From Aporrectodea caliginosa (Eukaryota; Annelida; Clitellata; Crassiclitellata; Lumbricidae), in contig JACEVL010000517.1 in the NCBI GenBank assembly GCA_020284085.1, positions 966,337-1,030,336 of the forward strand: 64,000 nucleotides of DNA. Direction: 5' to 3'. Within the stretch, counting starts at the first letter, position 1, and every line of letters starts with the position of its first letter. The notes under the pieces are model-generated. The model made no database searches, was not told the DNA's origin, and saw nothing but the letters and a program-made list of their open reading frames with translations. This document shows, one piece after another, positions 11,251-21,659 of the stretch. Position numbers and translations under genes: made by a program.

Positions 11251-12161
11251 CAGCGGTTTTCAAACTTTATTTTTATTGTACCCCCAGGTTAAAAAATTAA
11301 ATTTTGGCGTACCCCCAACATGGTCAGATCAAAAACAACAAGCGAGCGTGAAGTCACCTTGCAATTTACAACTCATTTTAATCATTGGTGCAAACCGGGT
11401 TTTAGTCATAGGTAGAAAATTTTAAAAGTAATATAATTTTAACTTAAGAATGTATAGTCATATTAACAACAAGAAAAAATAAAATCACAATTAGAAAGTG
11501 TTAATGTGAGCAGTGGGCTTCAGTGGCGGCGTCAGACATTTTTTGTAACCAGGGCAATCATACAAGTAACCAGTGCAGGGGCGATTTATGCCCCAAATAA
11601 ATTCTTGGCAGGGCAATAATTCTGGCAGGGCAACGACCAGGGAAAAGGCTTTTTTACCAGGGCATTTGCCCTTGTTTGCCCTGGTGTAGTGCCGCCACTG
11701 GTGGGCTTGTTTTGACAAGCACGGATTTACAATAATATCTGGTTTAATATTTTGTCAATTTCAAACGCAAAATGTCTGGTTCGAGTTCAAGCTTTGTTCT
11801 GTATTTGTTTTTGATCGCAAGCATTGCTGAAAAACCTGTTTCACACAGATATGACGTGCTGAAAGGATTCAACAATTTTAAAGCTCTGTCAGAAATTAAT
11901 CTATATTCAGATCTTCGTTTCAGCCAAAAATCACACAACATGTCTTTCTTGAATTCGTTCTTCAATCCACCCTCACATGATTGTTCAACAAACTGGTATC
12001 TTTCCTGGACTGAAGAATCATCCGGCAAGACTATACATCCGATGGCATAAACTTGTAGAAATGTACATAGAAAATTTTATTTATTTTTAATTTTTCGCGT
12101 ACCCCTTAGCGACACCTGGCGTACCCCCAGGGGTACGCGTACCACAGTTTGAAAACCCCTG
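11251..12161 (-). mobile_element. hAT DNA transposon, internally deleted, in the LINE 3' region
   Basis: Ends are CAGCGGTTTTCAAACT and AGTTTGAAAACCCCTG, an inverted pair. The 8-bp target duplication GTTTAGTT is perfect (11243-11250 and 12162-12169). On the minus strand 11744-12028 encodes the C-terminal hAT dimerisation region (STSYLCETGFSAMLAIKNKY), typical of ZBED/Charlie-type transposases. The N-terminal and catalytic parts are missing. Confidence 0.92.
11521..11700. mobile_element. hAT-type MITE nested inside the hAT element
   Basis: A 180-bp element with ends CAGTGGCGGCG and GTGCCGCCACTG and a perfect 8-bp target duplication GTGGGCTT (11513-11520, 11701-11708). A relative with the same ends sits at 33472-33629. 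No coding capacity. Confidence 0.9.
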
Positions 12162-12290
12162 GTTTAGTTATTGTTCTGCCCCTGTGGCGTAATAAAGTGT
12201 TCATTATCGATTTTTTAACTAAGCGCCTGTGAATAAGCTACTTCCAACGACATTGCCTTTTTGGTCGTTGTAGAAATCGTAATCGTAAAC
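12162..12290 (+). repeat. LINE 3' end and an older repeat
   Basis: After the hAT target duplication the LINE resumes (ATTGTTCTGCCCCTG) with an AATAAA at about 12191. The following AGCGCCTGTGAATAAGCT segment resembles the repeat at 6385. Confidence 0.5.
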
Positions 12291-12294
12291 TCCA

Positions 12295-13121
12295 AACTTC
12301 TAAAGCGCCACTTAAAAGTCAGGCGCAGGGCACCAGCTTATTCATGAGTGCTACGTCGAGTCAGAGGGGTTGTCTAAAGGGTAGGCCTAATCAGAAAGAG
12401 GTCCGAGTTCTGTTGCCAGAGGGTCAGAGGGCAGAGCAGATGTTAAGGCGGGTGTCGTTTTAGTCGAGAGGAATTTGAAGGCTGAGGATCAGATGAGTCG
12501 GGGTATGAACTCTTGAAAAGGAGACTTAAGTTTGAGTGGAAAGTCCAAGGATGATAGATGAGGAGCCTGAGAGAAGTGATAGTGGGTGATTTTCAATGAT
12601 AGTCGAAGGAACGAAAATCTGCGGAATTCAGGAGAAAGGTCGTTCTAGAGAAATGGTGCAGCGTTGGATATGGTTCGGTTGGGAAACTTGAGATGAGTAG
12701 CGGCCGGGGATCGAGAAAGACAGACAGGAGGATGATCGGGTAGAGCGGGATGGTTGGATCGTAGATCGTTTGCGAAGATTATGGGCTGGGAATATTGCAT
12801 GGAATTGTAGGTTAGTGACAGGACTTTGAAGTGAATTCGCTCTGGGATTTTTTCCAAAGAGTGATTAAAGGATGGGCGTGGTATGATGATGCTTGGGCGT
12901 TGTGGTGATAGCTCGGGCTAGTGAGTTTAGATAAGTTGTAAACGCGTGAGTTAAGAGGATTCAAGGTTGAGGAAGAGAGAATTTAAGTAATCGAGCTTTG
13001 AGAGGACAATGGAGGTAGCAATGGTGGAGGCAGTTTTGAAGTCGAGCATGGGCCGGATGCGGCGGATGTGACGAATGTGGATGAGCAGGAGCGAGAGGCT
13101 GGAGACGTGGTTAGAGAAGGA

Positions 13122-13176
<55 letters not shown>

Positions 13177-13990
13177 GACGATTTCTATAGCGCCGTAGCA
13201 CAGCCGAGGCCGAAGGAAAGGGCGCTGTATTATTGAGAGTTGTGTATTATCTAAAGTAGTAAAAAGATTGCGGGAAGGGGAATCGGAGATGACAGTGAGA
13301 GATGAAGAGTTAGTGGATAGGTGTATGGAAGGGTCAAGGATTTTCTTAATTTGATCAGGAAGGCCTAAGATGATGAATTCTGTCTTGGAAGGGAGGAGGC
13401 AGAGGAGGTTGGCGACATCAATTGAGAGATTAGGTTAACCACATTGAGTAATTATGCGATGGAGGTGGCAAAAGAGCTTGGTGAGAAAAATATGTAGAGT
13501 TGGGTGTCGATTGCATAGAGATGGGGGTCAACAGAGGAGGATTCCATGACACGGCTTAATGGTGTGGCATATAGGATAAAGAGTAGTGGGCTCAGGATGG
13601 AGACTTGAGGGACACCACAAGAGATTCGGAGGAGTGGCGAACAGTGGCTGGAGGCTTTAACAGAGAAGGATCTGGAAGACAAGTAGAACTGGAACCAGAG
13701 TAGTGCAGCGCCAGAGACGCCAAACAAAGAAGATATCGATGAAGAAGGAGGCTGTGGTCAATGGTGTCGAATGCGACGAAGACGTCTAGGAGGCAAAGGC
13801 AGGAGACCTGATGGTGTCTAACGGCAAGTAGGTTTTCTGTGGATGGGTGTTTAGTGAATCCAGATTGGTGGTGGTTGCGAAGTTAGTTGAAAGAGAGGTA
13901 GTTGTTGAGCCAGATATTCTCGTGTAGGCTAACTTTCCTGTTTGGCAAACTCTGACCGCATATTGAGTTCGTTATGGGTGAAGGATTGAA
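12295..13990 (-). mobile_element. Decayed CR1/L2-like LINE fragment
   Basis: On the minus strand 13452-13727 encodes a reverse transcriptase core: CGVPQVSILSPLLFILY and, in place of YADD, YAID (about 13510), so a catalytic Asp is lost. Farther 3' (12645-12857) comes the family's C-terminal region (RIHFKVLSLTYNSMQ). The 3' end near 12300 carries an AGCGCC...GGCGC stem-like tail. A (TAA)n run and a short AGCGCC-bearing repeat interrupt it at 13127-13240. Confidence 0.8.
13127..13176. repeat. (TAA)n microsatellite
   Basis: About 16 uninterrupted TAA units inside the decayed LINE. Confidence 0.95.
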
Positions 13991-14029
13991 GTCCGCGAGA
14001 CAACACACACCTGTGAGGACAATGATTAT

Positions 14030-14187
14030 AGTTTGAAGGAGAAGAATGTTGGGTAAGTCATATCAGTTGCCTAAAGAGAGCGCAAAGCTGAAGGTTGCTA
14101 TTTCTAGCAGTTTGAAGGAGAAGAATGTTGGGTAAGTCCTATCAGTTGCCTAAAGAGAGCGCAAAGCTGAAGGTTGCTATTTCTAGC
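14030..14187. repeat. Recent 79-bp tandem duplication
   Basis: Two head-to-tail copies (14030-14108, 14109-14187) beginning AGTTTGAAGGAGAAGAATG, nearly identical apart from one A/C difference. Confidence 0.9.
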
Positions 14188-14593
14188 AGATGTGGTTTCC
14201 AACAGCTTTGCGGCATATGTGACAAACTGCATTGGCGATTTGCCGTACGTAATGTTTAAATGTAGTATCAGGGAAGATTTACAAGCATTTTACTGGTAAC
14301 TACAACAGGTCACATTTCCTAGCAGTTAATTACATCCTTGTAAATTTTATAGCGCCGCTTCAAGAGAAACTAATCAGCGCTCCACATTACCCGAAATGAT
14401 GCTATGTCATAATTAAGAAAACTATCCAACGCGATGCCCAGACATCCGTCCGGCAGAGCAAAAGATCCATCTGTGATGGACAGCCATTCGATATTTTTCT
14501 GTTTTATCATTATATCGGATAGGTCTACTGTGTTTTACAGATAATCAACAACTATAATACTTGGTTAAGAAAAGCAAACTGAATTGTTCAGCA
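14188..14593. other. 5' flank of copy 2
   Basis: No gene. It includes an AGCGCC-bearing repeat end at about 14350. From about 14535 the sequence (ATCAACAACT...TTGGTTAAG) is conserved upstream of copy 3 (about 22825), so it probably belongs to the 5' leader or promoter-proximal region. A TTTTACAG at 14533 could be a splice acceptor of an upstream non-coding exon. Confidence 0.4.
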
Positions 14594-16291
14594 ATGAGTA
14601 AGAAATCATCGCCAACTACTCCTGATGCGTCCGGAGACACATTAAACGCAGCTGACATCGACAAAGAACCATCAGCTGCTAAATTGCAACCCGAAACTGA
14701 TTCGGAGGACATTGAATTTTCTGATGAAACCAGAAGTTATGAATCGACTGGATCCGAAACTAGAGAACTTTCATACATTTCTTCATTTGAAGAATTGCTG
14801 CGTGACATATCTGACTCTGACGAGGAGGGGGACATTCAGAATGTTTGTGAGAAAGATGAAGAACAAGGCCTTAGTCAGCTTCACCTTGCAGCTGAACGTG
14901 GTAATACGGAGTCTGTTAGAAGTATACTGATGTCGTCAGCGAATGTCGATGTACTGGACACAAAGCATAACACTCCTTTACACATTGCGACTCTAAATGG
15001 TCACGTTGACATTGTCAATCTTCTATTAAGTAAGAACGCAAGTGTTAACTCTAGAAATGCATCTGGACGGACTTCGCTTCATCTGGCGTCCAAAAAGGGC
15101 CACTTACCAACTGCACAATTATTGTTACAGAACAATGCAGATGTCAATGCAGTCTGCAGAACGCAAACAACACCACTTCACCTTGCAGCCAAGCGTGGAT
15201 ATTCAGAAATTGTACAGAATTTGATATTTAACGGTGCAAATGTTAATGCGTGTAACAACGCCAAGAAGACTGCACTTCATTTAGCCTGCCGAAATGGTCA
15301 CACCTCCATTGTTGAGATTTTACTGGACAGCCATGCTACAGTAGACATAATGAAACCATCTAAGACAACACCATTTTACCTTGCAGCCAAGAATGGTCGT
15401 GCAGATATCTCGGATTTGTTGCTGAGCCGCGGCGTTTGCGATTTCGTGGTGACTTTCAGGAATGCGACACCATTGCACGTTGCTGTCAAAGAAAATCACA
15501 CGAACGTTGTTGAAGTCATTTTGAAACACAACCGCAGGTTTTCTAGCCAATTAGCAAAAGACAGACAGACTTTTCAAGAAAATGCCAAGAACTTGATAGA
15601 AATCAAAGGCGTCCTGCCAACTGAACTTTTGAGATCCGATGGTCGATGCGTTTCAGCTGGATTAATTTTGGCAGATAAAAGCAAGCCTCTGGAGATATGG
15701 GAAGACTGTGATCGACATATTGCTCTCGAATTCGCAGTTCGTTCGACTCAACCAAAAATGGTTCAGCTCTTGCTGAAAGCAGACCCATGTGTATATTCAG
15801 TTAGGCATCTTAGAAGTGGTTTTGATTGCTTGATAGAGATGATCCCCAACTGCGATGAATCCGCGAATGTTGAAAGTCACGATGAAAACTACGATATCCT
15901 TTGCGAAAACATCAAAGAAATTGCACACGCTATTATTAATTCGAGCAAATTTGATGTACACCACCAGTACGGGAAGATACCATCACCCCTTCACAGAGTT
16001 TTATATGATCTTTATTTTTCGCGGCAGCCGAAAGAGGTTCAAGCAATGGAGTGCATAAATTCCTTTGATACTTCCCCAGCCACCACGGTTCTCAAAAACT
16101 ACTTGATAAAATTGCTATTAGAGAAAGGTGCAGACATCAACATGAAAATTTTTTCGGGCCAAACGCCTCTGATAATGGCTTCCCAGCATGGAGGTTATCA
16201 AGCCGCTCAAACTTTGTTTGAATGGGAGCACAAATCACAAAAGAAGCTTGATGTTGACGCAAGAGACAAACGTGGAGCAACTATTGATTAA
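14594..16291 (+). CDS. Copy 2, ankyrin-repeat open block
   Basis: An open frame of about 565 codons from the ATG. Repeats carry the usual TPLHIA..NGH..IV.LLL signature; clear ones begin near 14865 (LSQLHLAAERGN), 14970 (NTPLHIATLNGH), 15072 (RTSLHLASKKGH), 15172 (TTPLHLAAKRGY), 15270 (KTALHLACRNGH), 15366 (TTPFYLAAKNGR) and 15468 (ATPLHVAVKENH). Further, more degenerate repeats lie at about 15720, 15985 and 16095. Ankyrin repeats bind protein partners, so this part would recruit a ligand or effector. It ends prematurely because of the 2-base loss at about 16282. Confidence 0.85.
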   Translation: MSKKSSPTTPDASGDTLNAADIDKEPSAAKLQPETDSEDIEFSDETRSYESTGSETRELSYISSFEELLRDISDSDEEGDIQNVCEKDEEQGLSQLHLAAERGNTESVRSILMSSANVDVLDTKHNTPLHIATLNGHVDIVNLLLSKNASVNSRNASGRTSLHLASKKGHLPTAQLLLQNNADVNAVCRTQTTPLHLAAKRGYSEIVQNLIFNGANVNACNNAKKTALHLACRNGHTSIVEILLDSHATVDIMKPSKTTPFYLAAKNGRADISDLLLSRGVCDFVVTFRNATPLHVAVKENHTNVVEVILKHNRRFSSQLAKDRQTFQENAKNLIEIKGVLPTELLRSDGRCVSAGLILADKSKPLEIWEDCDRHIALEFAVRSTQPKMVQLLLKADPCVYSVRHLRSGFDCLIEMIPNCDESANVESHDENYDILCENIKEIAHAIINSSKFDVHHQYGKIPSPLHRVLYDLYFSRQPKEVQAMECINSFDTSPATTVLKNYLIKLLLEKGADINMKIFSGQTPLIMASQHGGYQAAQTLFEWEHKSQKKLDVDARDKRGATID

Positions 16292-18119
16292 AGCAGCTGA
16301 ATGGAATAATGTCTCAGCAATGCGACTGCTGATAAACCACGGGGCTTCCGTTAATATGTGCGACTATTACGGATATACTGCCTTGCATGCAGCTATCTAT
16401 GAGCCAAATAGGTACTGGTTTGATTTGCATTTCTTCTGCAAAGATCTTCATGAGATTAGCAGCAGAGATAAGCTCACCTGGGGAGAAGGAACCGTAGATC
16501 CAAATACTGTAATTGACCAGATAGAGAATTATCTTGAATATAAAAAGGAAACCACTCGAATTAAGGAAGAATTTGTAAAGTTCTTGTTGGCTAACGACGA
16601 AACTAATGTGAATGTCACAGACTTCAGAGGAAATACGCCACTTGATTTGGCTGTTATGTCTTCAAATAGAATCAATTCGGCGACTTTCGAAGCACTTAAG
16701 AATCGCGGTGCCATTCGAAAGTTAAAAGAACCAGAAGATAAAGCGCCAATCGATGTGGCAAGGGTGGACGAGAGAGGTCGAAATCCACTTCATCGACTTA
16801 TCATCTCCCTCTTTTCACGTTACCAAATTCAAAAGCGGGACGACGAAAGATTCGACTTAATGGTTTCTGGAATTCTCCTAAATCCGCAGAATTTTAGGGA
16901 ATCAGCCATTGCAACAGATGACAAGGGAAGAACGCCACTTCACTACGCTGTTATGCCACCATCCTGCTTAGAAGAACGAAATGACGATATCTTGAGTCTG
17001 CTTTTGAAAGTAGGTTCTAACCTAAATGCTGCTGATATGTATGGCAAAATCTCTCTACATTACGCAGAAAGGAATGATCATTACGCAAAGGATCACTTTG
17101 GAAATACACCTAGAGATCTCGAGCAGCTGCGAGAATCTGTGATTATCAACGAGGACAACGCAAAGAAGTTGCCAATCGGAAAGAAGCCCCTCTACGCGTC
17201 CAGAGATTTCGCGCAAGTACTCAACATTAATCATGTGACAAAATTATCGAAGCGAGAAGTGGTAGAATTGATTCGAATTTACTTCCAATCACCTCGCCCT
17301 CAAGAATCAGCCGAAAAAGCAATTTGGAAGATATGGACCGAAAACGAACTTAATATCCTCAACAGACGCCTAAGCCAACTTAAACCATTAATAAAACACT
17401 TCATTGATCGTTTGGCGGCTGGTATAAAGGTAAAAGACTGGCGATTTGAGTGCCAGCCGACTTTAGTCGGTAGCGCCGATGAAGAAACAAAAGCCGTCAT
17501 TTCAGCAGACTTTGACTTTAACTTCAAACTGAATAAATTCAGCCAATATTGTGACCCGTTTCCACATCCACTGGGTCCGAAAGGATACTTTCAACTGAGA
17601 CGGAAACCGAATGTAGATACAAAGAGTCGGAGTTGCGAGAAGTTTGACAGTTTCTTCAATTCAGATCAGTGTTTGTTGACTAACGAAGTCAATTATAGAT
17701 TCAAAATTATTTTAAGAGAAGTTTTAAGTGACCCCAGTTTCTGGCAAAATGAACATCATTTGGATTGGAACGTAGGAGATAAATACAAATGTAGGCCTAG
17801 ATATGACAATCTTGATGGTATGTGTGCGACTGTAGAACTGAGAATGATTCATCCCATTGATGATGGAGAGGGTGGCTTTCTTTTTGTCAACATATCAATT
17901 GACATCGTTGCTTGTGCTCACGTGGAAGGCTGGTGGCCAGAGGATCCACTGCCTGTTAGCATAAGCCTAGCTGTACAAACAGACGGCTGTACATTCGTCT
18001 TTGATCGGCCACGTTTTGATCCCTCCAAGACACGTGATTGTCTCTTTATCTCTTCCGAGACATTTGCCAGAATTTCATTTGCACAAGTAGAAACTCGAAT
18101 CATAAAAGAAAGCCTTTAA
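16284..18119 (+). CDS. Copy 2, last ankyrin repeats and Mab-21/cGAS-like core
   Basis: Continuation in a second frame. It holds the final ankyrin repeats (LIKAAEWNNVSAMRLLINHG; GNTPLDLAV at about 16629; GRNPLHRLI at about 16777) and then the nucleotidyltransferase: GSADEET at about 17469, ADFDF at about 17502 and SIDIV at about 17897. These three acidic positions fit the metal-binding triad of cGAS-like receptors. The HPLGPKGYFQLRRK stretch after DFDF is identical to copy 1, which suggests constraint. A 6-base insertion relative to copy 1 lies exactly at a TAGGCCTA (17793), adding two residues. The frame stops at 18119 because of the 4-base loss. Confidence 0.85.
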   Translation: MIKAAEWNNVSAMRLLINHGASVNMCDYYGYTALHAAIYEPNRYWFDLHFFCKDLHEISSRDKLTWGEGTVDPNTVIDQIENYLEYKKETTRIKEEFVKFLLANDETNVNVTDFRGNTPLDLAVMSSNRINSATFEALKNRGAIRKLKEPEDKAPIDVARVDERGRNPLHRLIISLFSRYQIQKRDDERFDLMVSGILLNPQNFRESAIATDDKGRTPLHYAVMPPSCLEERNDDILSLLLKVGSNLNAADMYGKISLHYAERNDHYAKDHFGNTPRDLEQLRESVIINEDNAKKLPIGKKPLYASRDFAQVLNINHVTKLSKREVVELIRIYFQSPRPQESAEKAIWKIWTENELNILNRRLSQLKPLIKHFIDRLAAGIKVKDWRFECQPTLVGSADEETKAVISADFDFNFKLNKFSQYCDPFPHPLGPKGYFQLRRKPNVDTKSRSCEKFDSFFNSDQCLLTNEVNYRFKIILREVLSDPSFWQNEHHLDWNVGDKYKCRPRYDNLDGMCATVELRMIHPIDDGEGGFLFVNISIDIVACAHVEGWWPEDPLPVSISLAVQTDGCTFVFDRPRFDPSKTRDCLFISSETFARISFAQVETRIIKESL

Positions 18120-18493
18120 TAAGGGCAGCATATATTGTTTGCAAGATTATACTTTATGATCAACCGAATGCTACTTATCAATTGAAGACCTGCCTTCCCT
18201 TTTGCATGGAGGCTCTTAATGCCAGAAATGAAAGTGAAACCAGAAACAAAGGCGAATTTACACCAAAGCAACTCGCCTTCTGGGTCGAGAGAGTCATGTT
18301 TTGCTTCATGGTATTTTGTCCACATGACGTTTATCCCTGTTATTTCATGCCCTCATTCAGACAACGAGTAGCAGAACATTACTATTTCCCTGGGTGGACG
18401 GTTGATAAGGTTAACGTTTCTACAAAGTCTTTGATTCCTCTTCGTTACTCCATTGCCTATCACTTGTACCTTGACATAATTATGTCCAGATGA
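18113..18493 (+). CDS. Copy 2, Mab-21 C-lobe open block
   Basis: A third frame that begins with RAAYIVCKIILYD and continues with YQLKTCLPFCMEA, LAFWVERVMFCF and DVYPCYFMPSFRQRV, the helical C-lobe landmarks of Mab-21/cGAS proteins. It ends at TGA 18491-18493 because of a 4-base gain; the homologous frame then continues 50 more codons to 18644. Confidence 0.75.
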   Translation, partial: PLIRAAYIVCKIILYDQPNATYQLKTCLPFCMEALNARNESETRNKGEFTPKQLAFWVERVMFCFMVFCPHDVYPCYFMPSFRQRVAEHYYFPGWTVDKVNVSTKSLIPLRYSIAYHLYLDIIMSR

Positions 18494-19222
18494 CACTACA
18501 ATCGATATACCACTAGTACAAAGCGAACACTACGGGACCAACAGTCCTGATCCGAATTATGACCCAACATGGGAGCAATTTGATCGGGAGGAATTAATTA
18601 GAACGCTATCTTCCCGTAGTTCCCACTATTTAATGGAATTCTAGAGTGACTCAGGCAATGCAGCTGAATTTTGCATGCCCGCATTTCAAAGTTGTGTCGT
18701 GCACACGCGACCATACTACAGGGCATGCATGGCGCTAAGCAAATTTGCGAGAAGGACAATTATTGTCCAAGTTCTCTGCACAGTAACCGCCCAGGAGAAG
18801 ACTCGGACCTATGGGGACCTACTCTCCACATTAACAGATGAGCGTTGTAACGAATCGACTACTGTGCCCCGCGCCCCGTTTGATTTCAGTGCAAAAATGA
18901 TGACTTTGGATATGTTTTGTTAGTGTTGTGCTTTTGCTGTGGTATTTATGCCTAGCTTGACTTCTTTTGTGGCAACATCTTGACAAAATTGTATGATTAC
19001 TCGGTCTAGGTAGGGCACACCTAATTATTAACTTTAATTTTAATCAGAAATTATATGGAGTATCTTCAAGAGAGCTCGCTGTATAAACTATCCTATATTA
19101 AGTTATGTTATAATAATATAGAATACGGAAATCTTAGGCAATCGATTGATTCTGAAGCGATGCTCTGTGAATGCCTTTGTTAAAAAAAATCCGTTTCACC
19201 ATAAATTTATCCATGAATAGGA

Positions 19223-19228
<6 letters not shown>

Positions 19229-19287
<59 letters not shown>
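19229..19287. repeat. (GA)n microsatellite
   Basis: About 29 GA units, an expansion of the GCGAGAGAGTGTGA found at the same place in the copy 1 flank (3897). Confidence 0.9.
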
Positions 19288-19288
<1 letters not shown>

Positions 19289-19620
19289 TGCGTCCATCAG
19301 AAGCAGTCATTTGCTTCACTTTCGGATTGTGGGAAAATAGTTTGTGTCTTATGGATAGGTATAAAACATGATCAAACGTTGATGGCTTTGAAGACAAAGG
19401 CATTCAGTAGGCCTACTTGTTTCCGAAACAGGAATATGTTTGCGTTAGTTAGTTCTAACTAAGCTGTCTTCGAGTATTTTCGCTTACTTACAGTTATAAT
19501 TATAGTAGTCTATGATGAAACTCAGATGACATTCTTAGCAAATGTCGTCGTTATTTGCTTCAGAAACAAAAGATTATATAGGCTACACGAACTTATTAGT
19601 TTCAATGAAGTTACCTTGTA

Positions 19621-19849
19621 ATAATAGTAGTTGTAATAACTGTAGCGCTCATGGAAGCTGGCAGGTTTCGGACTTTTAAATGATCCAGCGACCGTAACAG
19701 CATTTTACATCGTCTATTTTGTAAATAATATTGTGAGCGTTTGACTTGCATTATCAAAAGGCTACTTACTTACCTATGTAGAATCTGTTCACAACATGAT
19801 CGGCGTTGGTCCTTATGCCCGCGACTTGGGTCAATATTATCTACATATA

Positions 19850-19927
<78 letters not shown>

Positions 19928-21080
19928 TTCATCATCGGCAGTATTTAAGCCTTAAATAATTTATTAATATATATATATATATATATGCCTATGTGTTTGT
20001 AAGCTGCATTGTAGGAAATTCCCAGCGATACGGTTTTACCGTGGTTCCGCTATCGACATTCTAAGCAATCCGTGCCAGGTTTTGTTCGAATTTCTTTCAT
20101 CATCGGCAGTATTTAAGCCTTAAATAATTTATTAACTGTCATCATCCGAATCAGTGCGAATGTATTGTTGAGGTTGAAGAACAATAGGCTACTATCTTTC
20201 AGTGGTCAAAGCTTGTTGTGTACGACTGAGTTAACTGCTAACACTCGACGAAGAGAGTATTCATCATCATCAGTTTTTGACGCCCGCCATTTGGCTGCGA
20301 TGGGTACGAATAAATTATATCAATTTTCCTCGGTCATAGTCCATTTTTCCCCTTAGTGTTAGTCCAAGCTATGTTATGTCCTCATTTATATTAGGTCTAT
20401 CAAGCGTAGTCTACTCTTCGTCTGCCTTTGTGTTTTATCCTTCGAATCTTGATGTAGTGCATTGTGTCGAAATCGGTCAACTGGCATTCTCTCTCTACGT
20501 CCAAACCATCGGAGATTTCGTGGAACAACTTTGTCTATCAGAGTCTCTTGGATACCAAATGATTAGTGGATCTCACCTGATCATTTCCAGATCATAATAA
20601 TATAGAAAACTTGTATAGCCTACAAATTACATTATGCTATATATCTGCATGGTCGTCGAGAATGCGCCATCTCCTTTTTTCGCGACCTATTTATTGACTT
20701 CTGCAACATCCTCTGTGCACTTTGTTGTAAGCTGTGTTGGTCAAAATTATACTGATGTGGAGAAGTAAATAGACGATTCTTCATATTAGGCTAATAGTTA
20801 CCCACAAACTGCTTGGATTCAGTTTAAAATTCTCTTTCTTACATGCAAAAGTTTTAGGTCAAGCTTCAAGGCTACCTCTGTGTTTGTGCTTACATTTTTC
20901 TTTAGTAAAGTTTGTGGAAGCTCATTTGCAAAATTCTTAAAAGAAGTTAGTCTATTTGTGATTGTTGTAACAATGTATTCAGAAATTTTTACAACGCCGT
21001 TTCAGAGAAACTTTCCATAAATTCTCTTTCTTACCTGTTACACGTTTTTGAGTCAAACTCCACTCTACCCATGTGATGTT
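19621..21080. other. No gene; (TA)n tracts and a short local duplication
   Basis: TA runs at about 19843-19922 and 19967-19986. The 41-bp segment beginning TTTCATCATCGGCAG occurs at about 19926 and again at about 20095, so the stretch between was probably duplicated locally. Nothing coding is recognised. Confidence 0.6.
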
Positions 21081-21410
21081 ATCAGGCGGCCTATCTCAGC
21101 TACCCTGGAAGTTTCCTCCGCTCTTTAGACTATCATGACCTTCTAGTACCATGGTCTCGGACTGCCACACACAGCATCGTGCCTATGTCTCTGTAACTGT
21201 TGGCCCGTTGCCTTGGAATGACCTTCCTGCTATAACTCGTGCTGAGATCTCATCTGGAGGCACTACTGTTTTCTGCCCGTTCTCCTAAGACTTTACTTTT
21301 TTCGAGGGATTCTTCGCTTTGGCAACGCCTCTGATTAGGTTGCACTGTGAAAAGGTGCTTTATAAGTCCGTTAATAGAATAGAAAAGATTAGAATAGAAC
21401 AAGCGAATTC
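21081..21410 (+). mobile_element. CR1/L2-like LINE 3' end fragment
   Basis: Degenerate frames resemble the LINE C-terminus (DHDLLVPWSRTATH, then a W-N-D-L-P segment: TGGAATGACCTTCC). It ends in a short A-rich tandem tail (AGAAT-type, about 21380). Confidence 0.55.
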
Positions 21411-21457
21411 TGTTCTTGAATAGTTATATAATATTATGTTAGGACAACTAGTTATTC

Positions 21458-21471
21458 GTGTGTGTGTGTGT

Positions 21472-21524
<53 letters not shown>

Positions 21525-21546
21525 TGTGTGTGTGTGTGTGCACATG
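21458..21546. repeat. (GT)n microsatellite
   Basis: GT runs interrupted by TCAC and GAT. Confidence 0.95.
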
Positions 21547-21659
21547 ATGCTATGTGTATATGTGTGTGAGAGGCCTATACACCCACTTGAACGTCGGTTC
21601 TATTGTATAACCTCTGTCATTAATATAAACTATGTTGAGCATAGGCCTAAGCCGCCTAA

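Larger units (their letters stand above)
14594..18644 (+). pseudogene. Ankyrin-repeat / Mab-21 (cGAS-like) gene, copy 2, full length with three indels
   Basis: The most complete copy: about 1,350 codons without introns. The ATG at 14594 is chosen because MSKKS is conserved in copy 3. An acidic, Ser-rich N-terminus (about 110 residues) precedes seven consecutive ankyrin repeats, a linker, more ankyrin repeats and the Mab-21 domain. Lesions against copy 1: a 2-base loss at about 16282, a 4-base loss at about 18112 and a 4-base gain at about 18478. After the last one the frame reads to a TAG at 18642-18644 (end ...HYLMEF). None of these lesions is shared with copy 1, so the two copies broke independently, or the indels are assembly errors. 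Likely role of the intact ancestor: an immune sensor with an ankyrin scaffold (inference). Confidence 0.88.
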
